From Cystobacterineae bacterium (GTDB taxonomy: Bacteria > Myxococcota > Myxococcia > Myxococcales > Myxococcaceae), in the NCBI GenBank assembly GCA_009781495.1, contig WQYA01000004.1, forward strand, positions 1-64,000: 64,000 nucleotides of DNA, given 5' to 3'. How positions within the stretch are numbered: position 1 is the stretch's first letter; each line of letters begins with the position of its first letter. Position numbers and translations under genes: made by a program. Of the stretch, positions 1 to 7,940 are shown in pieces. Under the pieces are notes generated by a model. It was not told where the DNA came from. It saw only the letters and a list, made by a program, of their open reading frames with translations, and made no database searches.

Positions 1-143
1 AATTCCGTCCACCATCTCTCAAAATATGTGTCCACTATGTCTTAAGGATGGACAGGGCCCCGGAGGGTGTTTTTTTGGTTACTTTTTTGTCACACAAAAA
101 AGTGACTCGCCGGTAGGCGAAACCTACTGCCGCCGCGCAGCGG

Positions 144-232
144 AAAACGGCCGGGCCGCAGGCCCAGCACCCAAAACCCCGCCCGGGAGGGCAAAAAAAC
201 CGTTTTAAAAAACAGCCGGGCCGCAGGCCCAA
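144..232 (-). terminator. tandem intrinsic terminators ending the T3S cluster
   Basis: A 17-base direct repeat (GCCGGGCCGCAGGCCCA) lies at 150-166 and 215-231. Each copy forms a GGGCC-TGC-GGCCC hairpin on the minus strand. The copy nearest the last T3S gene is followed on that strand by GGCTGTTTTTT, a good U-tract; the distal copy is followed by a shorter T-run. A third hairpin (CCCGGG core, about 181-192) lies between them. The arrangement is directly visible; termination of the leftward T3S transcript is inferred. Confidence 0.6.
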
Positions 233-245
233 TAACCCCCCCTCT

Positions 246-728
246 TTAACGTTCGGCGGAGTTGCGAAGCAGTGAAAGCAAGGCCTTGGCTTTTTTGTGC
301 AACTTGTCTTTGGACGGCAGCAAACGCATGGCCAACAACAAGTCTTCGGCCGCCGGCTTGCGCTGCCCCATCGCCAGCCTCACCTCTGCCCGGCCAACAA
401 AAACCGAGGCGTCTTGGGGAGCTAACCTCACGGCAATATCAAAAGCAGCCAAGGCATCTTTCGCATTGCCCGCCGCCAACTCAACCACCCCCAGCGCCTT
501 GGCAAAATAAATGTCGGTGGGGCATATGGCATAAAGCCCTTGAAACAAGGTGCGGGCTTCTTCAATTTTCCCCTGCATGAAAAATTGATGGGCCAGGCGC
601 GCAATGCTGTGGAGTTCTGCGTCGGTATAGCCGCGCACCTCCTTTAGGCTGGCTTTTCTTTCCACCCAACGTTGCAAAACTTCTTTTGGAAACACAGGGG
701 GTTGCTTCATTTTTCGCTCGTGGTTCAC
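246..728 (-). CDS. TPR protein, SycD/LcrH-like T3S chaperone
   Basis: A 160-residue helical protein with about three tetratricopeptide repeats spanning residues 40-150. The opening pattern (a Leu-Lys-Glu stretch, then 'QGKIEEARTLFQGL') resembles the SycD/LcrH/CesD class II chaperones that bind T3S translocators in the cytoplasm. The first codon is GTG with no clear ribosome binding site. An in-frame ATG six codons later (at 710) is an equally plausible start. It is the last gene of the leftward T3S cluster, 23 bases after its neighbour and just before tandem terminators. No translocator gene is adjacent, so its client is unknown. The TPR fold is fairly sure; the chaperone role rests on resemblance and context. 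Confidence 0.7.
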   Translation of the reverse strand: MNHERKMKQPPVFPKEVLQRWVERKASLKEVRGYTDAELHSIARLAHQFFMQGKIEEARTLFQGLYAICPTDIYFAKALGVVELAAGNAKDALAAFDIAVRLAPQDASVFVGRAEVRLAMGQRKPAAEDLLLAMRLLPSKDKLHKKAKALLSLLRNSAER

Positions 729-751
729 CCAACAGCCAAGCCCACAGCTGT

Positions 752-1228
752 CTAATAGCCTTCTTCCTGTTGCGCCTCTTGGCGAAGTCGCTCAATTTCT
801 TCTAGGGCTTGGCTCACTTCACCCACCAAGCGCAACATGTTTTCTTCATAGGACAGCATGGACTTGAGGCGCTCCAGGCGCTCTGCAGGCACATTCAACG
901 TCAGCAACTGTTTTTGGAGCTGGCCCAGTGCCCCGGGAGAGCCCCTCTCCAAGGCTTGCGCCAATTCTTCACGCTCTGAGGAAGCATGGGAAGATTCCTC
1001 TCCCAAAGGCATCAGCGGCGCAGGCAAACGCAACTCTTCTGAAGAATGGGCCGGGCCTATAAATTCCAACAAAGCTGCAGAAGCCAAAGGAAGCGCTTTG
1101 GGGTCCTTCTTTCGGTTTGTACGCCGAGTCTCCAATTGCGAGGAGCGGACCAGCTTCTCTTGTACATTTCTTGCCCCCCCCCATGGCCACATGGAGGACT
1201 TCGGCGCTGGAGAATTTATGTTCGGCAT
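752..1228 (-). CDS. hypothetical T3S-cluster protein with coiled-coil C-terminus
   Basis: A 158-residue protein not recognised by family. The N-terminal 70 residues are low-complexity and basic. The last 80 residues are strongly helical and Glu/Leu/Arg-rich, suggesting a coiled coil. The ATG is preceded by GGGAAAGAC, a weak ribosome binding site. It sits between the SctU-domain gene (26 bases upstream) and the SycD-like chaperone gene (23 bases downstream), so it is probably co-transcribed and may be a secreted substrate or gatekeeper-like factor. A nine-base C run (1174-1182, G run in the coding strand) falls near codons 15-18, where slippage would truncate the product. Function unknown. Confidence 0.6.
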   Translation of the reverse strand: MPNINSPAPKSSMWPWGGARNVQEKLVRSSQLETRRTNRKKDPKALPLASAALLEFIGPAHSSEELRLPAPLMPLGEESSHASSEREELAQALERGSPGALGQLQKQLLTLNVPAERLERLKSMLSYEENMLRLVGEVSQALEEIERLRQEAQQEEGY

Positions 1229-1253
1229 GTCTTTCCCATGGAGTCTTTCTTAT

Positions 1254-1535
1254 TCATTTTCGCTGCGAAGGCGCGTTTTGTTGCGTCAACGCATAGACAA
1301 AATTCAAAACCTCGGCCACAGCATCATAAAGGCTTTCAGGAATTTCTTGCCCAACTTCCACACGAAACAAAGCCTCTGCCAAACTGATGTTGCGCAACAC
1401 AGGAATGTTGTTGGCCTTTGCAATCTCTCGAATTTTATCGGCCCGAAGGTTCAAACCCTTGGCAATCACCCGGGGGGCGCTGTCCTTCTCCTTGTCATAT
1501 TTCAGCGCAATGGCAATTTCTGCGTCTTGGGCCAT
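1254..1535 (-). CDS. stand-alone SctU/FlhB cytoplasmic-domain protein (FlhX-like)
   Basis: A 93-residue protein that aligns over 78 residues with the post-cleavage part of the SctU encoded just upstream, at about 69% identity by my hand count. It begins right after the position of the NPxH autocleavage loop, so it lacks both the membrane domain and the cleavage motif. Comparable free FlhB C-terminal-domain proteins (FlhX, YlqH) are known beside flagellar systems, where FlhX can stand in for the FlhB C-terminal fragment. The likely role is as a second or backup substrate-specificity switch subunit docking on the export gate. The DNA is also similar, indicating partial gene duplication from sctU. 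Confidence 0.85.
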   Translation of the reverse strand: MAQDAEIAIALKYDKEKDSAPRVIAKGLNLRADKIREIAKANNIPVLRNISLAEALFRVEVGQEIPESLYDAVAEVLNFVYALTQQNAPSQRK

Positions 1536-1578
1536 AAAAAGAAGCTAGCAAAAGCTAAGCTTGCTTGCCAACCCTCCC

Positions 1579-2643
1579 CTAGGAAGAATTTTTAGGGTGG
1601 CTTAGGCCATAGACAAAATTCAATACCTCGGCCACAGCATCATAGAGTTCCTCAGGAATTTCATGCCCCACCTCCACACGAAACAAAGCATGCGCCAAGG
1701 GTACGTTCCTTAATATCGCAATGTCATGACGGCGGGCCAGCTCCTTAATGTTTTGTGCACGACTGTCCAGGCCCTTGCAAAGGACACGCGGCGCACTGTC
1801 CTTCTCCTGGTCATACTTCAGCGCAACCGCCACATGCTCCGGGTTCGTCACCACAACCGTCGCCTCCGCAACCGACGCCATTTGGGCCCCCTCTATAATC
1901 TCTTGGTGCATTTCCTTGCGCTTGGCTTTGTTGTGGGGGTCTCCTTCGGACTGTTTATGCTCGCGTTTAACTTCATCAATGCTCATCTTCAACTTCTTGC
2001 GGTAGCTGTAGTGTTGGAACCACACATCAAAAATACCAAAGGCCAAATAGACCAAACTGACACGCACCACGAGCCGAAAAATCAACTCCCCCAACAACGC
2101 CATCGTCACATTGGCTTGCTGCGTCACCGTCAACGTAATGAGTCCCAGCGCATCCTTAATAACAAGGTAGACAACAAAACCCGTAACGCCCATCTTCACC
2201 AGAGACTTGGGCAACTCCATCAGTTGTTTCTTGGAAAATAAATTTTTTATGCCGCTCAGAGGGTTTAACTTCTCCAACTTCGGCATCAATACCTTGGGGC
2301 TAAACAGGGCCCCTACCAATAAAAAATCCGTTAGACTGCCCACCAACGCACAACTGATAACCACAGGCAACGCGAGCAACAGCACATTCCATAGGCCCAT
2401 GTTCAAGGCATCCCGCGTCGCTTGAGACAAAGTCTCCGGGTGGGCAATGGCATCAAACGTAAACAGAAACATCATGTTGATGCGCTCTTCCCAAAGCGGC
2501 CAAATCGCCTTCAATACCCCCATGGATACAACAAAGCCTAAGACGCTCTTTAAGTCCTGGCTCTTCCAAACATCGCCTTCTTTGCGCGCATCCTGAATCT
2601 TCTTGTCGGTAGGTTCTTCTGTCTTTTCTCCACCCTCAGCCAT
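1579..2643 (-). CDS. sctU: type III export apparatus switch protein SctU (YscU/FlhB family)
   Basis: A 354-residue inner-membrane protein. An N-terminal amphipathic segment ('EKTEEPTDKKIQDARKEG' is the family signature) is followed by four hydrophobic segments to about residue 210, a charged linker and a cytoplasmic domain. The autocleavage motif NPxH is present as NPEH at 267-270. The family self-cleaves there and switches the export apparatus from needle/rod to later substrates. Length fits both SctU and FlhB. It follows sctT by 13 bases and precedes a duplicate of its own C-terminal domain. Family assignment is secure. Confidence 0.96.
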   Translation of the reverse strand: MAEGGEKTEEPTDKKIQDARKEGDVWKSQDLKSVLGFVVSMGVLKAIWPLWEERINMMFLFTFDAIAHPETLSQATRDALNMGLWNVLLLALPVVISCALVGSLTDFLLVGALFSPKVLMPKLEKLNPLSGIKNLFSKKQLMELPKSLVKMGVTGFVVYLVIKDALGLITLTVTQQANVTMALLGELIFRLVVRVSLVYLAFGIFDVWFQHYSYRKKLKMSIDEVKREHKQSEGDPHNKAKRKEMHQEIIEGAQMASVAEATVVVTNPEHVAVALKYDQEKDSAPRVLCKGLDSRAQNIKELARRHDIAILRNVPLAHALFRVEVGHEIPEELYDAVAEVLNFVYGLSHPKNSS

Positions 2644-2656
2644 GGACGCTCCCCCC

Positions 2657-3487
2657 TTAGCCTAAAAAACCAACAGCACGGCCAAAGCGCAAAAACATGA
2701 CGCCATATTCTTGGACGAGGCGGCCCAAAATTAAATGCAAAGAAAAAATTACCATCAACGCCGCAACAGCAGGCTTTATCTGCATCGCCATGAAAAATAC
2801 TTGGATTTGGGGAGCAGCTCGGTTGATGACCCCAAGGGCCGTCTCCGTCAAAAATATGGCAAGCAATACGGGGGAGGACAAAGCCAAACCAATGCGGAAC
2901 AAGTCGCCAAATACACGGATGACCAGCTCAAAAAAAGGCCCCATCCCCAAAGAAAACTGAGGAAACTCATTCAACGGCAATTTCAAAAAACTGTCGGCCA
3001 AATTCTCAATAACCCAATGGTGCCCATTCAACGTCAAAAACAACACCACCGCCAGTTGAAACTTCAACGAAGAATACAACGTCACTTGACGCTGTATTTG
3101 CGGCACCAACATCTGCGCCTGGGTGGCGCCCGAAAAACTGTCTATAAATGCCCCCGCCGTCCCCACTGCCTGAAAAACCAAATCCACTATGAACGCTAAA
3201 GCAAAACCAATAAAAACTTCTTTCAGCAACAACGCTAAATAGGGAATTACCGATAGCGGAATTTGAGAAATTTGATCCGTTAATGCGGGGAATAATACCA
3301 CCGCTAACACCATCCCTAAGCCCATACGCACCTGCCCCGGTATGCTTTCCCCTCCAAGAAATGGCGTGAAAATAACCACCGGCATCAGCCGCGCAAAAAT
3401 CAGCGCCATCGAAAAAACAGCCAGACTGAAGTCGACTCGAATTCCAAACTCATTGCGCGCTTGAGTCAGAATTTCATCCAAATTCAT
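2657..3487 (-). CDS. sctT: type III export apparatus protein SctT (YscT/FliR family)
   Basis: A 276-residue polytopic inner-membrane protein with about six to eight hydrophobic segments, typical of SctT/FliR. The segment 'RLMPVVIFTPFLGGESIP' near residue 33 and the 'GLALSSPVLLAIFLTETALG' stretch are family-like. With SctR and SctS it forms the helical export gate through which unfolded substrates cross the inner membrane. The start overlaps the sctS stop by four bases, implying translational coupling. It sits in the conserved R-S-T-U block. Assignment secure. Confidence 0.95.
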   Translation of the reverse strand: MNLDEILTQARNEFGIRVDFSLAVFSMALIFARLMPVVIFTPFLGGESIPGQVRMGLGMVLAVVLFPALTDQISQIPLSVIPYLALLLKEVFIGFALAFIVDLVFQAVGTAGAFIDSFSGATQAQMLVPQIQRQVTLYSSLKFQLAVVLFLTLNGHHWVIENLADSFLKLPLNEFPQFSLGMGPFFELVIRVFGDLFRIGLALSSPVLLAIFLTETALGVINRAAPQIQVFFMAMQIKPAVAALMVIFSLHLILGRLVQEYGVMFLRFGRAVGFLG

Positions 3488-3750
3488 GGAGCAACCAAAT
3501 TGGGAAACTGATCAAAAATTCTATAGGTAAACCGCAACAGCTGTGTCCCTATCCACGCACCTGCAAAACCCAAAGTGCCAAACACCGCTATCAGCTTGGG
3601 AGCAAAAGAAAGCGTCTGCTCTTGAATTTGCGTCGTCGCTTGCAAAACAGAAATGGTGACGCCTACCAGCAAACTGACAAGCACAGGAGGCGCTGCTGTC
3701 AACAACACCAAATATAAAGCTTGCTGCGTGAGTGAAGTCAGTTGATGCAT
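3484..3750 (-). CDS. sctS: type III export apparatus protein SctS (YscS/FliQ family)
   Basis: An 88-residue protein with two transmembrane helices, the standard length and topology of SctS/FliQ. The motif 'QATTQIQEQTLSFAPKL' between the helices is the conserved family loop. Four copies normally join SctR and SctT in the export gate. It lies between sctR (15-base gap) and sctT (four-base overlap). Confidence 0.95.
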   Translation of the reverse strand: MHQLTSLTQQALYLVLLTAAPPVLVSLLVGVTISVLQATTQIQEQTLSFAPKLIAVFGTLGFAGAWIGTQLLRFTYRIFDQFPNLVAP

Positions 3751-3765
3751 AACCTTGCTCCCTTG

Positions 3766-4560
3766 TCAGAGATAACCGGAAACCAAACCCTTGGCGATAA
3801 GATACCAACCATCCACCAATACGAAAAGCAGCAGCTTAAACGGCATGGATATGGTCGTCGGCGACAACATATGCATGCCCAACGCAAGCAAAATGTTCGC
3901 CACCAACATGTCCACCACAATGAATGGAATGAACAACAAAAAACCAATCTGAAAAGCCTGCTTCAACTCCGAAACCACAAAGGCAGGCGTCAATACCAAA
4001 AAATCATCCGGCTCAATGTCCGCCCTGTCTGCCGGCGCCCGCATCTTTCGCGCAAGGTTATAAAAAAGCGACTTGTCTTTGGCTGTAACACGCTTCTTTA
4101 AAAATACCCGCAAAGGCTCCCTCGCCCTCTGCGCCGCCTCCACCAACTGCCCCGCAGACTTCGCAGAAAGCAGCCCCTCACTGTTCTGTATGGTGGCTGG
4201 GTTCGCCTCCCGGTACATCTCTTGCAGCGTGGGCGACATGATGTAGACAGTTAGAATAATCGCTAACCCCGTTATCACCTGCGTGGGCGGAATTTGCTGC
4301 GTGCCTATGGCCGAACGTACAACAGACAAAACCACCGAAATTTTGACGAAGCTGGTCACCATCAACAACACAAAGGGCGCAAGCCCCATCGCCGCCAAAA
4401 CCAACAACAACACCATCGGCCGACTCGCATAGGAATCCGGCGCTATGGTGTCCATCGACAAAGCCTGTGGCTTGCCTCTCCCCTGCGCCAAAACCCACGT
4501 GGGAAGCCAAAACATCGTCAGCAACCCAATCTGCAAAAACCGCGCATTCCAAGTCCTCAC
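3766..4560 (-). CDS. sctR: type III export apparatus protein SctR with FliP-like signal peptide
   Basis: A 264-residue protein of the SctR/FliP family, forming the pentameric core of the export gate. The motifs 'MVTSFVKISVVLSVVRSAIG' and 'PFIVVDMLVANILLALGMHM' are diagnostic. Unlike most injectisome SctR proteins (about 215-220 residues, no leader), it begins with a hydrophobic leader ending near 'VLAQG', as seen in flagellar FliP. Its start overlaps the stop of the FliO-like gene by four bases. The family is secure; the flagellar-like leader is visible in sequence, while its processing is inferred. Confidence 0.95.
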   Translation of the reverse strand: MRTWNARFLQIGLLTMFWLPTWVLAQGRGKPQALSMDTIAPDSYASRPMVLLLVLAAMGLAPFVLLMVTSFVKISVVLSVVRSAIGTQQIPPTQVITGLAIILTVYIMSPTLQEMYREANPATIQNSEGLLSAKSAGQLVEAAQRAREPLRVFLKKRVTAKDKSLFYNLARKMRAPADRADIEPDDFLVLTPAFVVSELKQAFQIGFLLFIPFIVVDMLVANILLALGMHMLSPTTISMPFKLLLFVLVDGWYLIAKGLVSGYL

Positions 4561-5006
4561 GACTCTTCCTTTTCCTTGGTCGCTTTCCTATCCAAAAGCT
4601 TCTTTAAAAACAAACCCGGCTCACCCGATGGTTTGTTGTTGCTGCTGAGCACTTGCTCCACTTCTTCTGTGTTCAGCTTCGACAAAATTGTTAAATCCTT
4701 CTCTCCGTTGGATAACAAAAAATAGTCCTTGGCTACCTTCACCAACAATAAACTTTTTCTCGCATCCACAGAAACTCGCTCAACAATGGAAATGCTTCGC
4801 TGCCCCCCCCCATCCCTGAGCTTCAATAAACGCTTCCCCCCCCAACTTAATAAAATATAGGCCAATAGAACAACCCCCGCCAAAACCAGCAAAGTCTGAA
4901 ACAACATCCACCCTAACTCCAGCGGAGGAAGCTCAGAGCCGGACTCCGGCAGGGCTTCTGCATTGGCAAGCGCAACAGCCCATCCTCGAAACAACAGGGA
5001 CAACAT
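4557..5006 (-). CDS. FliO-like protein
   Basis: A 149-residue protein with a short hydrophobic N-terminus, one strong transmembrane helix (about residues 33-55) and a small cytoplasmic domain. The pattern 'ISIVERVSVDARKSLLLVKV' followed by 'YFLLSNGEKDLTIL' matches the FliO domain. FliO assists assembly of FliP in flagella and is normally absent from injectisomes. Here it precedes sctR with a four-base overlap, exactly the fliO-fliP order. Runs of nine C (4803-4811) and eight C (4836-4843) lie inside the gene. I am fairly sure of the family. Confidence 0.8.
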   Translation of the reverse strand: MLSLLFRGWAVALANAEALPESGSELPPLELGWMLFQTLLVLAGVVLLAYILLSWGGKRLLKLRDGGGQRSISIVERVSVDARKSLLLVKVAKDYFLLSNGEKDLTILSKLNTEEVEQVLSSNNKPSGEPGLFLKKLLDRKATKEKEES

Positions 5007-5029
5007 GCTCGCTCCTGCAAAAAATCGTT

Positions 5030-5281
5030 CTATGAACCTTCAACAGCAATCAGCCGTATGCCCAACTGCCCCTCAAACTCAACCAGCTCGCCCTGCCCAA
5101 CCGTCTTCCCATTGATAACCAAATTCAAAGGGTCCGTCGCAAGCCGACCCAGATCGATCACATGCCCTACTTTCATTTCAATCACTTCTTCTAAAGTCAC
5201 TGGAATGCGTGCAAGCTCAACAACAAGCCTTAATGGTACATCGCTCAGCAACGGCGCAGCACTTAGTTGGTTTATATCCAT
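5030..5281 (-). CDS. predicted internal translation product SctQ-C (SpoA2)
   Basis: An in-frame ATG inside sctQ (at 5281, beginning MDINQLSAAP) is preceded on the minus strand by AAAAGGGGAAGCC, a good purine-rich ribosome binding site about six bases away. The product would be 83 residues, covering only the second SpoA domain. Short SctQ products made this way are known for YscQ, SsaQ and SpaO, where they join full-length SctQ in the sorting platform. The start and binding site are visible; the expression is inferred. Confidence 0.55.
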   Translation of the reverse strand: MDINQLSAAPLLSDVPLRLVVELARIPVTLEEVIEMKVGHVIDLGRLATDPLNLVINGKTVGQGELVEFEGQLGIRLIAVEGS

Positions 5282-6343
5282 GGCTTCCCCTTTTCTTTCA
5301 TCCCCTCCAGAAAGATTTTGTTCCAGACTTTCTGACAACATCCCCAATACAATCTTCTCAACCTCCGCCTTATATCCTCTCCCGTCAAAACTAAGCCGAC
5401 AACCCAAATGGCCCAAAAACCCTGTGCCTATCTTTAACTCGGCCCTCCCCTCCTCCCGCTTGTCAGGCCTCAAATTCAGCTTGTCTAACAAAACCACTGC
5501 CCCGGGATGAAGTTCTCCAAATTCAGCCACGGGAATCTCTGCATAGCCAATCTCTGCACGCAAAAACAGCTCCGGCAACGCAAGACGAGACTTCGCTCGA
5601 ATCAAATTCTGCTGCATTCGATATGCGCGAACAGGCGCATCCGCATGTGGCTGCAATTTGGCCAACACTGTCGCAGGAATAAAAAACCGAAAATATCCCG
5701 TATAGCCATTGATGCTGACAGACAAGCTCATCAAAACCATCTGCGTCTCTGACGCCATTAAGGACATGATGGACTTGCTGTTGCTGAAAATATTGTCCAG
5801 GCGAACGTGAATTTTGCCGGTTTCGGCATTTACAAACATCGCCCTCAAAACCTGCAAAGCGAGAAATTGAAGAACACCCTCTTCCAACTCCGTCAATGCA
5901 CGAATTTCTATGGACTCACTGTTGGCCCCAAGCAACATCTCCACCGCTTTGTGCGCAAAACCAAGCTCAATCTCCCAAAACCCCTTCGGTTGGTATGGCC
6001 GAAAGGACAACACAGCCAGGAAAGTGGGCTCAGCAATGCAAGAGGGCAATGCAGAAACAGCCAAAAGTTGAAAATAATCCAAGGTCAGTTGAACATCACT
6101 CTGAAGACAATTTCGAAGCGCCTTGGACATGGCTGCCAACATCTCACCAGGCTCAGCAAACGTCGGGAACAACCATTCCAAACTCCGAAACAGTTGCACC
6201 TCTTGGCGAGAAACTTTGGGAAGCCCCGGAAAAAAATCCACCCTCTTCCAAGAATTCATGGAAAGCAAGTCTGTCTGCGTCACCACCATGGTGTGGTCGC
6301 CTGCTTGAGAAGAAGGCATCGCTATCTTGTTGGTATGCGTCAC
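5030..6343 (-). CDS. sctQ: cytoplasmic sorting-platform protein SctQ (FliM/FliN-like)
   Basis: A 437-residue protein. Residues about 100-180 resemble the FliM/CheC-like middle domain ('LTELEEGVLQFLALQVLRAMF'). Residues about 260-335 look like a first SpoA domain. The C-terminal 75 residues are a clear SpoA domain ('RIPVTLEEVIEMKVGHVIDL'). SctQ forms the cytoplasmic sorting platform or C-ring that receives substrates and ATPase-stator complexes. The start overlaps the sctP stop by four bases. An internal start probably also produces the terminal SpoA domain alone (separate entry). Confidence 0.9.
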   Translation of the reverse strand: MTHTNKIAMPSSQAGDHTMVVTQTDLLSMNSWKRVDFFPGLPKVSRQEVQLFRSLEWLFPTFAEPGEMLAAMSKALRNCLQSDVQLTLDYFQLLAVSALPSCIAEPTFLAVLSFRPYQPKGFWEIELGFAHKAVEMLLGANSESIEIRALTELEEGVLQFLALQVLRAMFVNAETGKIHVRLDNIFSNSKSIMSLMASETQMVLMSLSVSINGYTGYFRFFIPATVLAKLQPHADAPVRAYRMQQNLIRAKSRLALPELFLRAEIGYAEIPVAEFGELHPGAVVLLDKLNLRPDKREEGRAELKIGTGFLGHLGCRLSFDGRGYKAEVEKIVLGMLSESLEQNLSGGDERKGEAMDINQLSAAPLLSDVPLRLVVELARIPVTLEEVIEMKVGHVIDLGRLATDPLNLVINGKTVGQGELVEFEGQLGIRLIAVEGS

Positions 6344-7434
6344 AAAATCATCTCAAATTTCATATCGGTCAGAGTCAAACCTCGAACGTCCAGCGCATTG
6401 CGCAAAGCTTCGCTTTGCTCTTCAACTGTCTTTAATGCGTTCTTATTAGAACCAGAGAAAACCACGTTTATTTTTCCACCAGATGCCGAAACCCGCAAAG
6501 AAAGCCCAGACAAAATGTCCGAACGCAAATCAATCTGAAATTCTGCATTGCCTGCTTTGTTGGTCCCCACACGTACCCGCTCAACAATCTTTTGAGCAAT
6601 TTCACTCGCAATCCTTCTTAGACGCTCCGAATCGCCCGTGGATTTGGGACGAACAATGGGAGCCGGCTCCATGAAGGCGGGGTTGGTGCTCAACAATGTC
6701 CCCAACCCCTCATGCGCTTCTTTGCCCAAACGTTTGCCATCCGACGCTTGCTGCTTGTGTGCGCTCTTCTCTTCGAGATGCGCACTCCTGGCTTCTGCTT
6801 CGGCCTCTGTTTGTTTTCCCGCATCCCCTTTCGCTTGAGCAGAACGCGCCCCTAATTGGCTCTCCGTCTGTGAAGCAGACTTTTGGCCCACTTCTGCCTG
6901 CTCCCGAGCTTCTGCCTTGGAAAGCTCCCTGTCACTTTGCTGAAGCTTGGTCGCCTGCTCTGAATGTTTCCTCGCCTGCTCTTGGTTCTCCAATACGGCT
7001 TGACGAGCCCCCTGCTCCTCTAACTGCTTCCTTGAAATCGTCTTGTTGCGCTCTGCAAATAATTTTGCAGACTCAGCCTCCTCGGGACTTTGACCCATTA
7101 ACTCGCGCAATACAGCATGGGTTTCCCTGTCTCCAGGACGTTTGGCCAATACACCATATCTGCCAAGCATCCGCTCCCTGTCTTCTTTCGCCCGCTCAGA
7201 TGAAGAAGGATCTGCCTTCTCCAAAAACTTTGTATCGGCCTCTGAATCATGTCCACGGTTGATGCTTTGCCGTTGAACCTGCCCCTGCTGTTGCTGAGCA
7301 TCGCTCACAAGTCGAGAAAAAGCAGAGTCCCCTGCCTGCCTGTCCACTCGACGCCTGTCTTCCATACGCCTTTGCTCGGCAACACGTTCAGCTTGGCGAA
7401 CTGCTTCACGGTCATCATCAATTCTGCTCATCAT
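6340..7434 (-). CDS. sctP: needle-length regulator SctP (FliK-like)
   Basis: A 364-residue protein. The first 240 residues are hydrophilic, rich in Glu, Gln, Ala, Arg and Lys, and probably extended. The last about 90 residues ('NAEFQIDLRSDILSGLSLRV' onward) form a compact domain like the FliK/SctP C-terminal substrate-switch domain. The family acts as a secreted molecular ruler that contacts SctU to stop needle or rod growth. Order (between sctO and sctQ, four-base overlaps on both sides) matches fliJ-fliK-fliM. The assignment rests on the C-terminal pattern and on position, since the ruler region is not conserved. Confidence 0.8.
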   Translation of the reverse strand: MMSRIDDDREAVRQAERVAEQRRMEDRRRVDRQAGDSAFSRLVSDAQQQQGQVQRQSINRGHDSEADTKFLEKADPSSSERAKEDRERMLGRYGVLAKRPGDRETHAVLRELMGQSPEEAESAKLFAERNKTISRKQLEEQGARQAVLENQEQARKHSEQATKLQQSDRELSKAEAREQAEVGQKSASQTESQLGARSAQAKGDAGKQTEAEAEARSAHLEEKSAHKQQASDGKRLGKEAHEGLGTLLSTNPAFMEPAPIVRPKSTGDSERLRRIASEIAQKIVERVRVGTNKAGNAEFQIDLRSDILSGLSLRVSASGGKINVVFSGSNKNALKTVEEQSEALRNALDVRGLTLTDMKFEMIL

Positions 7435-7925
7435 CTCCCTCCCCTCTGCTTCTGTAAATGCAAAGTATTCCCTATCTCCTCCTGCAAAAGCTCCTCACGC
7501 ATTTGCCGCTCATAACGCACTTGTTTAACCCATTGCTCCTTGTGCTTCTCAATGGCTTTCTTCTCTTTGGCTGCCTCTGCCATCTCCATCCTCCTTTGCT
7601 CCATCCGCTGCCTGGCACGCTCCACATTCCCCTCCTGCGCTCCTATCTCCAACTCCAACTTCGCCTCCTCGTCCCTCAGCCTTTGCTCAAAACGTTCAAT
7701 TTGCTCAAATGCATTGGACGAAACCGCACGCGATAAAACAGATGTACGATAGGCGAGCACCTTCTCTTTGCGTTCCTGCTGCCGCCTTGTCAAATCAGAA
7801 CGCATGGTTTCTAAAATTTCCTTCTGATCGTGAAAAAACCGCATCGCTTCAGAAAAAGCCTGCTTCGCGGCTTCCTCAGCTCGTTCTCGCATTTCCAGCA
7901 GCGTTTGCAGTCGATAAGCCGGCAT
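7431..7925 (-). CDS. sctO: ATPase-associated coiled-coil stalk protein SctO (FliJ-like)
   Basis: A 164-residue, almost wholly charged alpha-helical protein, predicted as a two-helix antiparallel coiled coil, the form of SctO/FliJ. In this family the protein inserts into the SctN hexamer like a rotor stalk and links it to SctV. The N-terminus 'YRLQTLLEMRERAEEAAKQA' is typical of FliJ. It lies 15 bases after sctN and overlaps sctP by four bases. Primary sequence conservation is low in this family, so position and composition carry much of the evidence. Confidence 0.85.
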   Translation of the reverse strand: MPAYRLQTLLEMRERAEEAAKQAFSEAMRFFHDQKEILETMRSDLTRRQQERKEKVLAYRTSVLSRAVSSNAFEQIERFEQRLRDEEAKLELEIGAQEGNVERARQRMEQRRMEMAEAAKEKKAIEKHKEQWVKQVRYERQMREELLQEEIGNTLHLQKQRGGR

Positions 7926-7940
7926 ATGCTCTGCCTTCTA

